Of a stretch of DNA of 64,000 nt, positions 60,601 to 64,000 are shown piece by piece. Made by a program: the position numbers and the translations under genes. The notes under the pieces were generated by a model. The model searched no databases and had not been told where the DNA came from. It saw only the letters and a program-made list of their open reading frames with translations. Source of the DNA: Tretioscincus oriximinensis. Lineage: Eukaryota; Chordata; Lepidosauria; Squamata; Gymnophthalmidae. Location of the stretch: positions 1,389,019 through 1,453,018 of the forward strand of contig JAJVDF010000248.1 in assembly GCA_022410635.1 (NCBI GenBank), written 5' to 3'. How positions within the stretch are numbered: position 1 is the first letter of the stretch; each line of letters opens with the position of its first letter.

Positions 60601-63343
60601 CTGCAGTTAACATTCCATTCTTGGGCAAGGTGTTAGAAAAGGTGGTAGTTCTTGGTTGATAGGGATTATCTAGACCCATTTCAGTCTGGTTTCAGGCAGG
60701 GCTTCGGCACTGAAATTGCCCTGCTCACTCTGATGGGTTACCTTGATTGGCAGAGGGAAAGGGAAATGCAGCACTGTTGTTCTCCTAGATCTCTCAGCAG
60801 CCTTTGATATAATCAATTGTGGTATCCTGGTGGAACAGCTTGAGGGATTGGGTCTTGGGGGGGGGGGGNGGAGGCTATTTTTCAGTGGTTCTTCCCCTTT
60901 CAGAAAAACAAGGGATAAGGACATGTGCTGAGGCCTTTTCCGCAGTGGCTCCCAGATTCACGAACAGACTCCCTCTGTAAGCTTTCCAGGCACCTACACT
61001 GTATAGCTTTTGGCACCTGAAAAAAACTTACCTCTTCACCCAGGCTTTTGACTCTTTACTCCCACTGTGTTCCCTGTGGGTCTCATCTAAATCACATATC
61101 AGACGATTAAAAATTAAATAATATATATATATATATAGTCCCCATAACTATTTAAAATTACTTATCATATATATAAGAGGAACTGAGAAACAAAATAACA
61201 TGTGAAATGAGGGAAAACTCATCTATTTACTGAAATGCTGTTGTACTAATTGAATTGTAGTGTTGAATAGCATAAAAATAGTGTACTTGAAACAGACCAA
61301 TTGTTTTGTTTTATTTTGCCTTATATACAGATCTAGAAGTTATAATTGGAATACCTCCTGAAATCCCACAGATAAGAGAAGTTATAACAAGTAAAGGTCG
61401 ACATCTTTGTTTCCAGTTATTAAATCCATCAGGAACTGCCGTGACAACCCTTTCATACATTTATAGAAGCAACCAATTAGTTGTTGGTTTTTCTGATGGA
61501 TATCTCTCTCTGTGGAATATGAAAAGCTTGAAAAAAGAGTATGTACATTTTATTAATAGTTTTGAAATGTAGCATTAAACCTTATTCATGTCAATTCAAA
61601 CTACAAAAATCTTGGCATGATTTTTTTATGGAATATAAAATATATATGTAAGTTCAGCTTTATCTTAACATATCAATCAATTTTTATAGAGTAGAAATGA
61701 GTTTTGAAATTCAAAAAGTATTATTATGGCTACAATTACTTTTGTTGTTTATTGTTTGTATTGGCTGTAAATTTCAGTGCTCAAGGCTAGGATAAGATGA
61801 CAACTTCTAATCCTCATGATGGGATCTTTGCCTTTACACTTAATGGTGGCTGAGCTGTCTGTATGACTTCCTCATTTGCATCTAATAATGGCTAAATGTA
61901 ACAAAGTATATCTATTATTCCTGTCCCCATTTTTAATGCTGCCTACATAGAGTCTTTTAATCTTTATTTTTAAGTAAGAATTCATGCACGTATATTGTTG
62001 TGGATTTCTAATAAGTGTTGCATAAGCACCTTATTATTAAATATATAATATTAACACTACAAAATCAGTAGGCTTTCAGAGCTACCCATTTTGTCTTGCA
62101 TGTTCCCTATTAGATACCACTCGCAGCTAGAAGGAGGAAGAATTCCTGTATATGCTGTTACTTTTCAAGAACCTGAAAATGACCCTCGAAATTGTTGCTA
62201 CTTGTGGGCAGTTCAGTCAACACAAGAAAGGTAAACAGATTGAGAAACATAGGAATGGGATTTGGGAAGAAAATTACCTCTAGAGATTTGGATCTCAAGG
62301 GGATTTATGCTTTAATTCCGTAACTGTAGTTCCCATGCTATAATTAAATGTGAAAAACATTTCATACTGTCAGAAGAAAAAATTTTTATGATAGCCTCCA
62401 AATCTAGGGTAAATCTTCACAAATCTTCTACAGATACTGTGGCTAGTTCACTTTCAATTCTTGCCCAAGGCCAGTTCTTGCAACCCACATTCTGATGCCA
62501 TATTCTAATACATCAGAGAAAAAAGCAGTAAAAAATCCCAATCTGTCAAATTAACCAAAGAGCACACACACATACAGCATCCCAGTCATAGGTATTATTA
62601 AGGGCTAAAGCATCTGGTAACTATAAATGAACATTGCTTATTTATATTTTAAGAATGGAACATAGATCTCAAACCAGAATATAAAAGGACTATGTTTCAG
62701 TTGGAAAACCACTCCAAATTAATTTATTAGCCTCTGAACTGATCAATAAATCACTTTCCGGCATTCCAGTGGTGACATGGTTTTGGGAGCTTATGCCAGC
62801 TTCACACATTCTATTGACCGAGCATGACCAAAAAGCATCAAAAGCAGTTACAAGCACTCAGATATGCCCTAACCCAGTCAAAACTCATTAAAAGATAGAA
62901 ATCATAATGACAAGTAATTTTTCCCTCAAAAAAACCCCTTCAAAAACCTTTTTTTTCAAAAATACTGAGCTGCTTCCTTATTGCACAGAGACAAGTGTGA
63001 AGGTAATTCCTGGGTCAAGAAGGAGATCCCAGCATATTTCAAACTTCACTTCTGATCTCATACTTGTGGCAGCAGAATTGCAAAATGATTTGTACTTTGG
63101 TAGACATGAAGTAATGAATTTACATTAAAGAAATTCTTTTTATAGAAGTATCTATTGTGTTCACCCTATTTTTAAAAATCCACTGTTGGTAATTGTAACT
63201 AAAAAACTCTGTCCCAGTTCTATTGTAATATTTTGTGGCTTTGTGTGTTGTTTTTTAGTGAAGGAGATGTTGTTTGCTTACACTTGCTACAATTGGCCTT
63301 CAGTGACAGAAGACGTTTGGCATCAGGAGAAATTATGTATGAG
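54554..63343 (+). CDS. AHCTF1: AHCTF1/ELYS nucleoporin, first six coding exons
   Basis: Spliced CDS: 54554-54674, 56147-56400, 59851-60028, 61331-61538, 62114-62230, 63259-63343. This gives 963 nt, exactly 321 codons, without a stop and with consistent phases. ELYS is the large AT-hook nucleoporin that binds chromatin and recruits the Nup107-160 complex during post-mitotic pore assembly. Diagnostic strings include [59 protein letters not shown] and [16 protein letters not shown], nearly identical to the human protein as I remember it. They cover roughly the first two-thirds of the seven-bladed N-terminal propeller. The start is well set: an in-frame TGA lies two codons upstream in the same exon. 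The human protein is over 2,200 residues, so most of the gene lies beyond the right edge. Confidence 0.96.
55022..55455 (+). mobile_element. Tc1/mariner-type element remnant (second family)
   Basis: TACAGTGGTGTGAAAAANTA, then CTTGCCCCCTTCCTGAT, ATTGGTCAAAGATAACACAA, CCCTGTGTGAAAAAGTAATT and GTCACCCTTAGCAGCAACAA, the widely distributed vertebrate Tc1 terminal region. No right end seen. In AHCTF1 intron 2. Confidence 0.8.
55822..56070 (-). repeat. CR1 LINE 3' fragment near AHCTF1 splice acceptor
   Basis: AAGAACATAAGATGAGCCAT, CACCTAGTCCAGCATTCTGT, ACCCTTGGTGTCCATAAACC. It ends ~76 bp before the exon at 56147. CTAGTCCT is present at both junctions. Confidence 0.88.
56147..56400 (+). CDS. AHCTF1: AHCTF1 second coding exon
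   Basis: 254 nt, acceptor CTCTTCTAG, donor GTATGT. It encodes residues 41-125, from [16 protein letters not shown] to VVLPGR. A CR1 fragment ends only about 80 bp before this exon. Confidence 0.95.
56562..56810 (-). mobile_element. tRNA-derived SINE (first family), antisense
   Basis: Inverse of the SINE at 41833: (TTTA) tail, ACCCCGCCCTATACCTGAAG, CAACAGACACCCTGTGGAGT, GGGAATCGAACCGGGAGGCT (B-box complement). Near full length. Confidence 0.85.
57375..58100 (+). pseudogene. L2 LINE ORF2 C-terminus, degraded
   Basis: Encodes [20 protein letters not shown] then [14 protein letters not shown]. After an inserted tail it resumes with GAGAAGGCCTTCTCTGTCGT, GTCTCTTCATCCAGGCTTTT and CCGCTGTGTTCTGTC, the L2 end. 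Dead. Confidence 0.7.
57705..57845 (-). repeat. L2-type 3' tail inserted in L2
   Basis: TTATACTTATACCCCGCCCT, AAGGTCTCAGGGCGGCCAAA, then A-rich UTR. Opposite orientation to the host L2. Confidence 0.65.
58101..58970. other. AHCTF1: Unassigned AHCTF1 intron sequence
   Basis: AT-rich. 58425-58490 (GATAGCTCAGTGGTAGAACA, then TTCAATCCC) is tRNA-like and may be an isolated SINE head. Confidence 0.35.
58976..59272 (-). mobile_element. tRNA-derived SINE (second family), antisense
   Basis: (AGA)n at the left, ACCCCGCTTTTCTCACCTTT, GGGACTCAAAGCGGCTTACA, then the body, with GGCTTCGAAACCCGATC as B-box complement. The most complete copy of this family. Confidence 0.8.
59851..60028 (+). CDS. AHCTF1: AHCTF1 third coding exon
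   Basis: 178 nt, acceptor TTCTTCCCAG, donor GTAAAT. It encodes residues 126-184 ([14 protein letters not shown], then [16 protein letters not shown]). The N at 59910 is the third base of a CTN codon, so Leu is certain. Confidence 0.95.
60185..61085 (+). pseudogene. L2 LINE ORF2 with internal deletion
   Basis: Broken frames: [49 protein letters not shown] (60743-60850). Then a G-run and a jump to the 3' module CTCTTCACCCAGGCTTTTGA, CTCCCACTGTGTTCCC. The RT palm and C-terminus are deleted. Confidence 0.8.
60857..60871. repeat. Poly-G run
   Basis: About 13 G with one N at the L2 deletion junction. Confidence 0.8.
61331..61538 (+). CDS. AHCTF1: AHCTF1 fourth coding exon
   Basis: 208 nt, acceptor TTATATACAG, donor GTATGT. 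It encodes residues ~185-253: [37 protein letters not shown]. Confidence 0.95.
61539..62113. other. AHCTF1: AHCTF1 intron, unassigned
   Basis: AT-rich, nothing recognised. Confidence 0.3.
62114..62230 (+). CDS. AHCTF1: AHCTF1 fifth coding exon
   Basis: 117 nt, acceptor CCTATTAG, donor GTAAAC. It encodes residues ~254-292, including [18 protein letters not shown] and LWAVQSTQE, the most conserved stretch seen here. Confidence 0.95.
62231..63258. other. AHCTF1: AHCTF1 intron, unassigned
   Basis: AT-rich, nothing recognised. Confidence 0.3.
63259..63343 (+). CDS. AHCTF1: AHCTF1 sixth coding exon
   Basis: 85 nt, acceptor GTTTTTTAG, donor GTAAAG, ending in phase 0. It encodes residues ~293-321: [19 protein letters not shown], then LASGEIMYE. 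The next exon lies beyond the window. Confidence 0.94.
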
Positions 63344-63424
63344 GTAAAGTATTCCATTCTACACTAATCCTCTATAATATTTACCTGAAAACTATATCTG
63401 AACTGCTGTAGAATATGTTCACGG

Positions 63425-64000
63425 AGGATGGAACCGGGAAGGGATGCCGGCTCTTACTATGGGTTATTCCATCGAACCCCCCTGCAGGAAAGCGACAGAA
63501 TGGTACCTCCCTGGGGTATATCACCCCGCCCACCTAGGGAGGCCCAGTCCTTTCTGTCGCTTTGTTCTTGCAGGAGAGTTGGCTGGAATAACTTTTTGAA
63601 AAATTCTTTCTATCTTCGGAGTTAAGAAGAGGACTAAAAATAAAAAAACCGGGTGGCAATCTCTCCTAGTCGGACCGATTGACCACGCCGAGGGGGAGTG
63701 GAGGCTCGGGCCCCCTCCTCTGGAGATCGAGGGGCGCGAAGGATACCAACCGCCCCCTCGCCACGTGGCTGAAGCCGGATCCGGGACCGGACGGATCCTT
63801 AATAGCACGCCGTAAAGACCTCGCCTCCAGCCCGTTCTTGCAAGCCGCAAACGGGACTGGGAGAGCGCCGATTCAGCGTGCCTGGCTGCCGCGGCTCCGG
63901 TAGTCCCGACGCGGCACAGCCGGCAGCAATACAGAGCCTCCGCCGGACGGCGCGACGTCCCTGAAGAGCTTCGAGCCGGGCCTAGTCCCCAGGTAAAGCC
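63425..64000. other. GC-rich block of unknown identity at window end
   Basis: An abrupt switch from AT-rich intron to CpG-rich sequence ~80 bp after an AHCTF1 exon. Contains a 12-bp inverted pair AAAGCGACAGAA (63489) and TTCTGTCGCTTT (63552). Frames on both strands lack family motifs. It could be the 5' UTR/promoter of a young LINE or LTR element extending off the window. Confidence 0.4.

Noticed and set aside
1..64000. CRISPR arrays, operons, phage or bacterial features
   Set aside because: No regularly spaced repeats or prokaryotic gene layout. Spliced vertebrate genes and eukaryotic transposons exclude this.

Overview
The window is about 64 kb of vertebrate nuclear DNA. It most likely comes from a squamate reptile. 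The repeat content fits this (abundant CR1 with the lizard-type 3' end, L2, L1, a Ty3/gypsy chromovirus, hAT and Tc1 relics, tRNA-derived SINEs), and two recognisable spliced genes lie on the + strand. The species cannot be named from the sequence. About fifty isolated N bases are scattered through it.

Two genes are supported. (1) 15.7-23.8 kb: the last four coding exons (164, 102, 151 and 67 nt, consistent splice phases, intact frame to the stop) of a steroid 5-alpha-reductase, best matched to SRD5A2. Exon 1 is not in the window, so the first 15.7 kb reads as intron 1. (2) 54.5-63.3 kb: the first six coding exons of AHCTF1 (ELYS), encoding 321 in-frame residues of its N-terminal beta-propeller. 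The gene continues past the right edge. A CpG island at 42.4-43.3 kb is the likely AHCTF1 promoter and untranslated first exon. The two genes are head-to-tail.

Most of the rest is transposon debris, often nested. 0-15.7 kb: L2 and CR1 tails, an L1 inside an older CR1/L3-like element, and an L2 reverse transcriptase relic. 15.9-17.3 kb: a 5'-truncated CR1 with a perfect 45-bp target duplication. 18.5-20.3 kb: LINE C-terminal sequence interrupted by a 397-bp hAT element with an 8-bp duplication. 23.9-25.3 kb: DNA-transposon remnants and a GC-rich repeat block. 28.2-36.4 kb: a Ty3/gypsy chromovirus (minus strand) with both LTRs, no visible protease and a nearly full-length CR1 inserted at its RT catalytic motif. 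39.5-44.7 kb: an unclassified repeat family split by later insertions. 47.4 kb: a second hAT element with an 8-bp duplication. 48.5-51.9 kb: SINEs, CR1 and a Tc1 relic. 55-63 kb: Tc1, CR1, SINE and L2 pieces in AHCTF1 introns. 63.4-64 kb: an unexplained GC-rich block.

I found no credible new gene system. The better leads concern transposition: the 45-bp CR1 duplication, the protease-less chromovirus, the Z-DNA-prone hAT element, the SINE/L2 shared tail, and a non-histidine residue at the SRD5A2 His231 position.
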